A DNA stretch of 31,090 nucleotides, from the IMG/VR virus record IMGVR_UViG_3300042455_000551, positions 1 to 31,090 of that record; one strand, written 5' to 3'. A model generated the notes under the pieces. That model was not told where the DNA came from. It made no database searches and saw only the letters and a list, made by a program, of their open reading frames with translations. Source of the DNA: a virus. This document shows positions 13,155 through 20,041 of the stretch, piece by piece (position 1 is the stretch's first letter; each line of letters begins with the position of its first letter). A program made the position numbers and the translations under genes.

Positions 13155-13562
13155 CTATGCGTGGACGGTGACGTTGAACTCGCAGGTGAGATAAGAGGCA
13201 TCACCAAGCGAAAGAGGTCGGACGGCGATCATGTCGCCGACCTTGAGCGTTGAGCAGTTACCGCCGAGCGTCTTGTCGGCTTCGATTGCTGCACGCACTG
13301 ACTGACCGCCGGCGTAACTCATCCAGTCGTCGAGGTAGCGCTGCGCTACTCGATCACCCATGCGACCGGCAACCAGGCTGATGGTGAACTCCCATTCGGA
13401 AAGTCCGCCAGCCATCGCACGGTGGTAGGTCACCGACTGCATCTGTATGACTGCCATCGGCGGGTTCACTTGCTCGGGCAGATGATCGGCAACTCGCAGC
13501 CCTGAGATGGTTGCGAGACGAACGCCGAGTGCAGTCTGTATCGAAGAGGCGGTGCCAGCCAT
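13155..13562 (-). CDS. Tail terminator / neck protein
   Basis: A 135-residue protein directly after the gp6-like connector and joined to it by TAATG. The pattern MAGTASSIQTALGVRLATISGLRVADHLPEQVNPPMAVI, with a central GRMGDRVAQRYLDDWMSYAG helix and a beta C-terminus (LTCEFNVTVHA), resembles tail-completion proteins of actinophages. These cap the tube and form the junction with the head. Identity is judged from order and pattern, not from a database search. Confidence 0.7.
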   Translation of the reverse strand: MAGTASSIQTALGVRLATISGLRVADHLPEQVNPPMAVIQMQSVTYHRAMAGGLSEWEFTISLVAGRMGDRVAQRYLDDWMSYAGGQSVRAAIEADKTLGGNCSTLKVGDMIAVRPLSLGDASYLTCEFNVTVHA

Positions 13563-14158
13563 TAGGCGACGACCGGATTGCGATACGGGCGCAGCATGCG
13601 CTCAACATCGGGATCAATTGCGCGCACGGTGATGGCTCCGAGATCGCCGAAGCCGGCGACGCCGAGCAGCGAGTCGCCACGCTTCACGAGTCGACCAGCC
13701 AGGAGGATGCACGCCGAGGTAACTGGCGAAGGTACTGATGGCCATCCCCACTTGGCAGTGACCTGCAGGTAAGCCGGTGCGGCGGTGGTGAGAAAGTAGA
13801 ACCCGATCGAGCGAATCGACGTGATCGGTGAGCCCTTGGCCAGTGAGTTGACTGGCTCGAGCTGATACTGAGAAGCGGTGAGTGTCGTGGCGTAAGTGCC
13901 GTCACCAGCCGAGTCGGTCTTGATTACCAGGCCAGTGGTCGTGGAGATGTCGTCGACCATGACGAGATCTTCGACCGGTGGAACATAGAGCCGAGCGGTT
14001 GCTGCAGCGTCGGCATAGAAGCGACGGTCGCAGTGCTGATCGATCACTCGCGAGGCTTCGGTGATGCGTGCCTCGAGCATGGTGTCGTCGACGTTGTCAT
14101 TGATGCGCATCACGCTCTTGAGCTCAGCGAGGGTGCAGTAGCCGTTGGTGATGGCCAT
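13562..14158 (-). CDS. gp6-like head-tail connector
   Basis: A 198-residue protein starting MAITNGYCTLAELKSVMRINDNVDD, followed by RITEASRVIDQHCDRRFY. The alternation of 'YC(T)L-ELK...' and 'I-AASR-ID-CGRRF' is typical of the HK97-gp6/adaptor family that forms the ring under the portal. A beta-rich middle follows (LVIKTDSAGDGTYATTL), then a C-terminal helical region (PVTSACILLAGRLVKRGDS). It is joined by TAATG to the methyltransferase gene upstream. In most relatives it directly follows the capsid gene cluster. Here the two modification genes intervene. Confidence 0.82.
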   Translation of the reverse strand: MAITNGYCTLAELKSVMRINDNVDDTMLEARITEASRVIDQHCDRRFYADAAATARLYVPPVEDLVMVDDISTTTGLVIKTDSAGDGTYATTLTASQYQLEPVNSLAKGSPITSIRSIGFYFLTTAAPAYLQVTAKWGWPSVPSPVTSACILLAGRLVKRGDSLLGVAGFGDLGAITVRAIDPDVERMLRPYRNPVVA

Positions 14159-14685
14159 TAGATTCTCCAGACGCGGACATAGCCGCGGACGATTTCGTTA
14201 GCGCCATGCTCGGCAAGGAACCACGCAACCTCTGAGCCTTTGCCCTGGTCGTCTTCGTTGTCGTCGACTGCGACGATCGAGCCAGGGGCCAGCAGGTTGA
14301 GAGCTGCCATGAGTTCGCTGAGGTGATGAGCTGCAGCTGGCTGCGGGTTCTCAAAGTCCACATCGAACGAGTCGAGGTAGAGAAAGTCGCAATGGCCGCT
14401 GAGCGTTGGGATCACATCGAGTGAGTCGCCGACGATTGCGGTCGTTGCTTGCAGTCCGAGTTCGGCGACAAGTTCAGCACCGAGTGGATTGATGTCGATG
14501 GTGGTGACGGTGCCGCCGAGGTCGGTGGCGAGTGTGTCCCAGACGATCGTTGACTGGCCGTCGCCTGTCCAGTTGCCTAGGTCCCTGACGGTGCCGGTCT
14601 CAACGATGCGACAGCCTTCGCGCAGCAGCTCGGCGATGGTGGCGAATGCTTCGTGCCTTTTGCCGAGCCGGTCCCAGGCGATCAC
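14158..14685 (-). CDS. SAM-dependent methyltransferase (CmcI-like)
   Basis: A 175-residue Rossmann-type enzyme. Motif I is CRIVETGTVRDLGNWTGDGQ (Glu29, Gly31), motif II is VTTIDINPLGAE (acidic end of strand 2), and FLYLDSFDVDF is a motif III/IV acidic strand. The order and lengths fit small O-methyltransferase/CmcI-type enzymes acting on sugars or small molecules. The GTG at 14685 is chosen because it overlaps the glycosyltransferase stop as GTGA, and the longer frame would intrude into that gene. Being coupled to a glycosyltransferase inside the head module, it could methylate a sugar that the partner attaches. This is inference. Confidence 0.78.
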   Translation of the reverse strand: MIAWDRLGKRHEAFATIAELLREGCRIVETGTVRDLGNWTGDGQSTIVWDTLATDLGGTVTTIDINPLGAELVAELGLQATTAIVGDSLDVIPTLSGHCDFLYLDSFDVDFENPQPAAAHHLSELMAALNLLAPGSIVAVDDNEDDQGKGSEVAWFLAEHGANEIVRGYVRVWRI

Positions 14686-15962
14686 TTCGCCATCAGTTCG
14701 TCGATCTCGGCGAGCACTGGCAGCCAATACTTGTCGAAGACGATCTTGTTGTCGTAGGTCTCAGCGTGTGCTCGAGCAGCAGCCTTTCGGTCTGCGTCTC
14801 GGGCGGTGTCGTAGGCGTGCTCAAGTTCCTCGAGCACTGAATGCACCAGCGGTGTGGCGAACCATGAGGTCTGCAGTGCGTCCCAATAGGGCTGCACTGA
14901 GACGAGGTAGCCGTGACCTTCGACAAGCTCAGGCTGAGCGGTGAAGTTGGACACGATCGAGGGCACGCCACAGGCGGCGGCTTCGATGACTGGAACGCCG
15001 AACCCTTCGCCACGAGAGGCAGCAAGGTTGACATCCATCGCGCTCATCAGACCTGCCAGCACGAATGGCGGCAGACCTGCGTAGTAGGCCCACTGGTCAG
15101 TCCAGACGATGCGGTTCTCAGGGATACCGCAAGCGCCTGCAAGTTGGACGAGATCCACGCCGCCTTGTGCGCCACGTTTCTCGGTGTGCATGTAGACGTA
15201 GACATCGTCATGGCTGGCCATGAACTGGCCGAGCGCCAGCAGGTTCTCGCCCCACGCTTTGCGCATGGGTGCGATGCCCTTATTGGCAGCGACGATTCCG
15301 ACCACGAATGCGTCGTCGGGGATCTTGAGAAGTTGGCGACCTGTCGCACCGTCGACGGTTGCGCCTGGTCGGAAGACTGTGGTGTCGACGCCGTGTGGAA
15401 TGTAGCGATGGTCGACGCCGGCAGCCTCGAGCATGCGTGCGCCGAACTGCGCCATAGCGATCGGCAGCACATTGTCTCGGCGGCACCATTCGAGAACGTC
15501 TGGCGGTGCGGGCGTGTGATCGATTGGCACCCATGACGCAATGACTTTGATGTCGCTGACGTTTGCTGCCTTGTAGACCCAAGCGTCGAAGAGTGTGACT
15601 AGGGCTGTGGGTCGACTGGTTTGTTCTTGGGAGTATTTGACATGCGCGCCGACGATGTCGGCTGAGTAGGGGTGGGAGCCGGTCGGGAGGACTTCGATGC
15701 CTTCCCATTCGGTGATGAAGCCTTGCGTGCCGTAGTTGTTGGAGAGGGTGATTGGTCGGCCGGTGGCTTTGATTTGGCGCGCGACTTGCGCGGTTTGGAC
15801 GCCGTAGCCGGTGCCTGCTCCTGCGAAGTTTGAGTGCCAGCAGATTCCTGCACGGGTGTCGCCACTGACGCTTCGACTAGGTACTGCGCCAGGTACGGAG
15901 GTAACTCGACCTCTGTGTTGCGGATTACCACCCACATGTGAATTGCCCCGTCTCTTGCCCAT
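14682..15962 (-). CDS. GT-B fold glycosyltransferase (GT4-like)
   Basis: A 426-residue enzyme. From about residue 38 it reads as a GT-B protein: ICWHSNFAGAGTGYGVQ is the N-terminal acceptor-side loop, VVGIVAANKG starts the C-terminal Rossmann half, and LAASRGEGFGVPVIEAAACG is the EX7E-type donor-binding motif (EGFGVPVIE). It transfers a nucleotide-activated sugar, with the acceptor unknown. AGGAG lies 6 bases before the ATG at 15962, so I keep this start although residues 1-37 are low-complexity and unlike other glycosyltransferases. The first 340 bases overlap another plausible frame. Placement between capsid and connector points to modification of virion proteins, but host-surface modification is also possible. 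Confidence 0.88.
   Translation of the reverse strand: MGKRRGNSHVGGNPQHRGRVTSVPGAVPSRSVSGDTRAGICWHSNFAGAGTGYGVQTAQVARQIKATGRPITLSNNYGTQGFITEWEGIEVLPTGSHPYSADIVGAHVKYSQEQTSRPTALVTLFDAWVYKAANVSDIKVIASWVPIDHTPAPPDVLEWCRRDNVLPIAMAQFGARMLEAAGVDHRYIPHGVDTTVFRPGATVDGATGRQLLKIPDDAFVVGIVAANKGIAPMRKAWGENLLALGQFMASHDDVYVYMHTEKRGAQGGVDLVQLAGACGIPENRIVWTDQWAYYAGLPPFVLAGLMSAMDVNLAASRGEGFGVPVIEAAACGVPSIVSNFTAQPELVEGHGYLVSVQPYWDALQTSWFATPLVHSVLEELEHAYDTARDADRKAAARAHAETYDNKIVFDKYWLPVLAEIDELMAK
15599..15937 (-). CDS. Small head-module protein overlapping the glycosyltransferase in another frame
   Basis: A 112-residue frame, ATG 15937 to TAG 15599, in a different register from the glycosyltransferase. Residues 1-34 (MWVVIRNTEVELPPYLAQYL, then VEASVATPVQ) strongly resemble the short proteins often found just after actinophage capsid genes (hydrophobic strand, xELPxxLAxxLV, xAxPV). 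The remaining residues are K/P/S/T-rich, as in their tails. Third-position G+C is higher in the glycosyltransferase frame over the shared part, so that frame is certainly translated. This one may be a genuine overprinted gene, a gene ending by frameshift into the glycosyltransferase, or a remnant. Confidence 0.45.
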   Translation of the reverse strand: MWVVIRNTEVELPPYLAQYLVEASVATPVQESAGTQTSQEQAPATASKPRKSRAKSKPPADQSPSPTTTARKASSPNGKASKSSRPAPTPTQPTSSARMSNTPKNKPVDPQP

Positions 15963-15994
15963 GAGATGCTCCTAGCCCGTGTCCCGTGTGTGCT

Positions 15995-16046
15995 GTCTGG
16001 TTGGCCGGTGGTGGCTCGCCGGGCAACGAGCCACCACCAACCAGAC
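15995..16046. terminator. Strong hairpin downstream of the capsid gene
   Basis: GTCTGGTT-bulge-GGTGGTGGCTCG (15995-16018) pairs with CGAGCCACCACC-AACCAGAC (16027-16046): a 12-bp perfect inner stem with an 8-base loop, a 4-base bulge and an 8-bp outer stem. It has no T tract in the direction of transcription, so it is more likely an mRNA end-protecting or attenuating structure than a simple terminator. It lies between the highly expressed capsid gene and the glycosyltransferase. Confidence 0.65.
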
Positions 16047-16055
16047 AAAGCCCGT

Positions 16056-16084
16056 AAAAGGTGAGGCGTCCGATCAGGACGCGC
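16056..16084 (-). terminator. Weak terminator-like hairpin at the capsid stop
   Basis: On the minus strand GCGTCC-TGATC-GGACGC (16082-16066) spans the capsid stop codon and is followed within six bases by TTTT (16059-16056). The short stem and T tract suggest partial termination at most, acting together with the larger hairpin that follows. Confidence 0.4.
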
Positions 16085-17282
16085 CGCCCTTGTAAAACTT
16101 CACTGCGTTGGAATCGACGACCGCGCCGTCTCCACGCCAGGTGACGCGGAAGGTGATGAGGTCATTGACGAAGCCGACGCTGTCGTCGCGTGCGAAGTCG
16201 ATGCCACGAACCTGGCGGACGTAGTACGCCGATGCCATGTCGCCGAAGATGACCGACTTTGCGCCAGTTCCTGTAGCGACGACGTCTGGGTTTTCCAGAA
16301 CGGCGTAGCCGAGCAGCTGGTCAGGGGCATTATCTTGGAACGACGGTTGCCAGATGTAGCTTCCGTTGCCGTCCTTGATCTTGCGAACTGCAGCGACGGT
16401 GCTTGCGTTCATTTGGAACGAAGCGCCACGACGGCGGTAAGGAGATCCAACCGAGTAGACGAGGTCCACGAGGTTCTCGTAGGTCGGAACGCCAGCGACG
16501 CCAGTGCCACCGGTGACGGCTGAGCCGGCTCCGTTGACGATGCCGTTCGGCTGTGTGGTTCCGGTGCCGACAGTGAGGCCAGCGTTGACCGCTGTGCCCA
16601 TGCCGACTGCAGCCTGGCGGGCGACGAAGTCAAGCAGGTTGATGCCTGAGTCTTCGACAACCTCACGGCTGAGCTGGAACGTGGCGGCGTACTTGAACGC
16701 ACCAAGGGTGACGAACGCTGCGAACGTCGGGTCAGATTCCGTGATCGCTGTGCCTTCACCGATGATTGCTGGAGCGGTGTAGGTGGCGGTGCGTGGGATC
16801 TGAAGAGACTCGCCACTGTTCGTGGTGAGCATCGTAATGACGTTGCCGTCAAGCATCGGGCCTTGAATGACGAGGTGCTCAACGAGCTGATCGTAGAACG
16901 AGGTCGGCACTGGTGCGCCGGTGCTGGACTTGGTGACATCACGCTTGTCGAACGAGAACGAACGACGCTCGCCAAGGGCGATTTCACGAATGATGTCGCT
17001 GTCGTTCTTCTCGGCAGGAGCAACGGCACGAGTGCCGAAGTCAGCCGGGACGCCGAGAGCGGCGCGTGATTCGTCGATTGCACGCTCGCGTGCTTCGATG
17101 TCGATGATGTTCTTGCGACGGGCATCGAGTGCATCGATGTCGTCGTTCATGCGGGTGAACTGTTCGGCTTCTTCACCGGACAGGTCACGGTTCTCGGACG
17201 CTGCGTGATCGAGAAGAGACTTAGCTTCTTCCCAGGTACGCGCGCGCTGTTCCGAGAGGCGAGTGACGAGTTCGTCAGTCAT
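16074..17282 (-). CDS. HK97-fold major capsid protein
   Basis: A 402-residue precursor. Residues 1-100 form a charged helical scaffold-like delta domain (LSEQRARTWEEAKSLLDHAA, EEAEQFTRMNDDIDAL), as in HK97-type capsids without a separate scaffold. The mature part carries recognisable phage_capsid motifs: PTSFYDQLVEHL, SLQIPRTATYTAPAIIGEG, TFQLSREVVEDSG, GLTVGTGTTQPNGIV, SPYRRRGASFQMN and FGDMASAYYVRQVRGI. The protease encoded upstream would remove the N-terminal domain. GGAGG lies 5 bases before the ATG. Two hairpins follow the gene, and a glycosyltransferase and methyltransferase come next, making the capsid one candidate for glycosylation. Confidence 0.95.
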   Translation of the reverse strand: MTDELVTRLSEQRARTWEEAKSLLDHAASENRDLSGEEAEQFTRMNDDIDALDARRKNIIDIEARERAIDESRAALGVPADFGTRAVAPAEKNDSDIIREIALGERRSFSFDKRDVTKSSTGAPVPTSFYDQLVEHLVIQGPMLDGNVITMLTTNSGESLQIPRTATYTAPAIIGEGTAITESDPTFAAFVTLGAFKYAATFQLSREVVEDSGINLLDFVARQAAVGMGTAVNAGLTVGTGTTQPNGIVNGAGSAVTGGTGVAGVPTYENLVDLVYSVGSPYRRRGASFQMNASTVAAVRKIKDGNGSYIWQPSFQDNAPDQLLGYAVLENPDVVATGTGAKSVIFGDMASAYYVRQVRGIDFARDDSVGFVNDLITFRVTWRGDGAVVDSNAVKFYKGGAS

Positions 17283-17391
17283 GGTTGCCTCCGTGGCGGT
17301 TGGGTTGGGTTAGTGGATGCAGGTGGTGGTCAGTCGGTGGTTGCGCATGGGGGGCGCTCCGGGCGATGGCTCCGAGCTGCAGATTCGATGC

Positions 17392-18732
17392 TCAGCGCTT
17401 GGCGTTGAGCTCGAGCATGCGACGAGCAAGATCGACTGGCAGACCGTCTTCGGCTGCGTCGACTGGCTCGGCGATTTCTTCGGTGCTGCGAACTTGCGCA
17501 CCTTCTGTGGCGGGATAGGCGGGGAAGCCAGTCACCACTGAGACTTCGTGCAGGATGATCTCGCGCAGTTCGCGTGAGCTGCCATCTTCTGACCATGAGT
17601 CGCCGCCACGAGGCACCGAAAAGCCGAAGCTCATCGAGTGCACGTCGCCGCGCTGCATGAGGATTGAGAGGTCGCGACCGTAGGTGGTGTCGGGCAGTTC
17701 GGCTTCGACGTACAGACCACGATCATCTTCGCTGAGCGACAGGGTCGCCGAGCGTGTGCTTGCCAACACCTGGTCGGTGTTGTGATTCAAGAACATGCGC
17801 TTCTCGCTGTCTGATTTCAGCGAGCGACGAAACGCACCAGGGGCGATGGTCTCGATGAAGGGCAGCGGCTCCGATGGGGAGTTGAACACTGCGGCGTAAC
17901 CGGCGAACCGCATCGGCATCTCGGTGTCGGCTTCTACAGCTCGCAGCTGCAGGCCGTCGACCTCAACGGTGCGGAACTCGACATCGCGACCGCCGATGCG
18001 ACGGTGCTCGACCTCTACAGCGGTGTAGCGAACAGGGGCAGTTGCATCGGTCATGGTTTCATCCATTGGTTCAGCAACAGGTTCCTGCTCTACCTGTTGG
18101 TAATCGAGTAGTTCTTCGGCAATGATCCAGCGCTTGCAGATCCCGAGAGGATCAATATCGCCGGCGACAATGTGACATGCTCTGCCGCCTTCGTAATGAA
18201 CACAAGAGGAACAGACCAGACCTTCTTCGGCGAATGGTGAGGCTTCGACGTAGTGTGCGCCGTTCGCTCCGATGCTCTGGTCGTACTTGCCGAACATCTC
18301 GACGATGGCTTCGTCGTAGTCGTACTGAGCCATCTGTCTCGGCGCTAACGAATAGATACTTTCGTAGTCGCGCTTTTCGGTCATTGCGATCTCCATGGTT
18401 CGATCGGCAGAGTCAGCGACTAGGCGCATGATCTCTGTTGCTCGACTCCAGCCGGCGTCGCCGCCCCATAGGGCCCAGGCGATTCGACCGTTGCTGGGAT
18501 AGCCGTCCTGGTCGGGCGACCAGCCTTCGCCTTGCTTGTCGATTTCGTGGCGATCGAAGTAAGCCTTGATGCGACGCCATGTGTCGATGGGCAGGTCTTT
18601 TCGGTTGACGATGTCACGAGCACGAGCGATGCCGATGGCAGTGCCGCCTCGCCCGTATTCGCTGCGCCAGTCCAGACCACGTTGCGCTTCGTCGACCATG
18701 CCGTCGGTCGGCTGATAAGAATCCTCAGCCAT
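17392..18732 (-). CDS. HK97-type prohead protease with extra N-terminal and Cys-cluster domains
   Basis: A 446-residue multi-domain protein. Residues 13-100 (EAQRGLDWRSEYGRGGTAIG ... SNGRIAWALWGGDAGW) are an actinophage domain often fused to head proteins. Residues about 160-205 hold a cysteine cluster, Cys174, Cys177, Cys186 and Cys199 (LVCSSCVHYEGG ... GICKRW), probably binding zinc or an Fe-S centre. Residues 240-430 are the U35 prohead protease: MRFAGYAAVFNS, MFLNHNTDQVLAS (catalytic His317) and HSMSFGFSVPRG (candidate Ser366/Ser368). It cuts the capsid delta domain and itself. The ATG at 18732 overlaps the portal stop as TAATG. The gap before the capsid gene (109 bases) shows no clear signal beyond its ribosome-binding site. 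Confidence 0.88.
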   Translation of the reverse strand: MAEDSYQPTDGMVDEAQRGLDWRSEYGRGGTAIGIARARDIVNRKDLPIDTWRRIKAYFDRHEIDKQGEGWSPDQDGYPSNGRIAWALWGGDAGWSRATEIMRLVADSADRTMEIAMTEKRDYESIYSLAPRQMAQYDYDEAIVEMFGKYDQSIGANGAHYVEASPFAEEGLVCSSCVHYEGGRACHIVAGDIDPLGICKRWIIAEELLDYQQVEQEPVAEPMDETMTDATAPVRYTAVEVEHRRIGGRDVEFRTVEVDGLQLRAVEADTEMPMRFAGYAAVFNSPSEPLPFIETIAPGAFRRSLKSDSEKRMFLNHNTDQVLASTRSATLSLSEDDRGLYVEAELPDTTYGRDLSILMQRGDVHSMSFGFSVPRGGDSWSEDGSSRELREIILHEVSVVTGFPAYPATEGAQVRSTEEIAEPVDAAEDGLPVDLARRMLELNAKR

Positions 18733-19901
18733 TAGCGAATCGGTGGCTCAGCGTCGGTGCCGACTGGCGGTTGCGCTTCGCTTGTGCCTGCGACGATCGC
18801 GCCTGGCAGGACCATGACGAACTCGTCGCCGCCTGGGTAGGGCTCTTGGCCTTCACGTTCACGCGCTTCGTTGGGCGTCAAGATGCCCGACATGATTGCG
18901 CTCTGATAGGCACGGATGCGTTCGGTGGTGTTGGCACGCAGGAACGCTGAGGTGTCGAACTTGATCTCGCGAGGTGCAACCATCAGACCGCTCAGCGCCT
19001 TCTCGATGCGCACAAGCCACGGCAGCAGCGTGTAGGTGACGAAGTGCATGCCGGCCGATTCGTTGTTTTGGTAGGTCTGTGAGTCGCCGCGTGCGCCGAT
19101 CATGTAGTTCGGCACTCGGAAGATCCGCGCGATGTCGTTGATCGTCTGCTCACGAGACTCGGCGAGTTCCATGTCCTGGGCCGAGGCGGTGATTGGCTTC
19201 CACTTCATGCCGTTGGTGAGAACGGCTGGTCGACGCTTGCGGCGGTGTGAGGTTTCCCACGTTGCCTGCAGAACCTTGGCCTGGTCTGTGGTCATGTCGC
19301 CGTCGACCTCGAGCACCGACGAAGGCGTTGCGCCTTCGGAGTACCACTGATTGACGAAGCGTGCCTGGGCGAGTGCGAGGCCGATGGTGTTGCGCTGCAT
19401 CTCGATCGGTGACAGACCGACTGCAGATTGCGGCGGTGTCCACCAGCGCAAGTGCAGCATGTTGTTGAGATCGATGACGATGCCGTTCGTCGTGTAGTAC
19501 CGCTGGCGGTTGACGATAGTCACCTGCACGTTTGTGGGGTGCAGCGGTGTCAGCATGATCGGGGCGTTTGTGTTCACGTCTCGGTCGACGTAGATGTACG
19601 CGTTGCCGTGCAAGGCAAGCGAGGTCACGATCATGTGTATGAGTTCGTACTGCGTGTGCTCGGTCGAGCTGTCGATCCACTTAGGAATCGGCACTGGCTC
19701 GGTGCGGTCGCCAACGTGGCGGATGCCACGCATCGGCAGCGATGCGACAGAGTCGGCGATCAGCGACACACACGCCATGAGGGCTGTGACCTCGAGGGCG
19801 GTGGACTCGGTGATTGATTCGCCGGACCAGTTGGTCGTCGGCAGCCACACAGAGGTGCGCACGGGGTCAGGTGTCAGCGCGCGTTTTGCAAAGAGACTCA
19901 T
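18732..19901 (-). CDS. Portal protein (HK97 family)
   Basis: A 389-residue portal subunit. Typical family stretches are TALEVTALMACVSLIADSVASLP, YELIHMIVTSLALHGNAYIYVDRD, GLSPIEMQRNTIGLALAQ, WYSEGATPSSVLEV, INDIARIFRVPNYMIGA and the later ITMPWLVRIEKAL-type helix. Twelve copies form the ring through which DNA enters and leaves the head. The C-terminal 30 residues are Pro/Gly-rich (YPGGDEFVMVLPGAIV). The ATG at 19901 overlaps the stop of the small membrane gene (ATGA), and its own stop overlaps the protease start. Confidence 0.94.
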   Translation of the reverse strand: MSLFAKRALTPDPVRTSVWLPTTNWSGESITESTALEVTALMACVSLIADSVASLPMRGIRHVGDRTEPVPIPKWIDSSTEHTQYELIHMIVTSLALHGNAYIYVDRDVNTNAPIMLTPLHPTNVQVTIVNRQRYYTTNGIVIDLNNMLHLRWWTPPQSAVGLSPIEMQRNTIGLALAQARFVNQWYSEGATPSSVLEVDGDMTTDQAKVLQATWETSHRRKRRPAVLTNGMKWKPITASAQDMELAESREQTINDIARIFRVPNYMIGARGDSQTYQNNESAGMHFVTYTLLPWLVRIEKALSGLMVAPREIKFDTSAFLRANTTERIRAYQSAIMSGILTPNEAREREGQEPYPGGDEFVMVLPGAIVAGTSEAQPPVGTDAEPPIR

Positions 19902-20041
19902 CGGTTAGCCACCAAGAATGAAGCGCAGATCGCCAGCACGCCGGCGGCGATCAATGCGGCAGGGATTGAAAGCATCGCGACACCAGCCACGATGAGTGCA
20001 GCGCCGATGAGCTCGACGATGGTGGTGAGTAGTTCACTCAT
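19898..20041 (-). CDS. Small membrane protein between terminase and portal
   Basis: A 47-residue protein too short for most gene callers. ATG 20041 lies 8 bases inside the end of the large terminase gene and its TGA overlaps the portal ATG. After MSELLTTIVEL it is almost wholly hydrophobic (GAALIVAGVAMLSIPAALIAAG, then LAICASFLVANR), giving two closely spaced spans or one hairpin. Small hydrophobic proteins in this spot occur in several actinophages, but their role is unknown to me. Confidence 0.72.
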   Translation of the reverse strand: MSELLTTIVELIGAALIVAGVAMLSIPAALIAAGVLAICASFLVANR

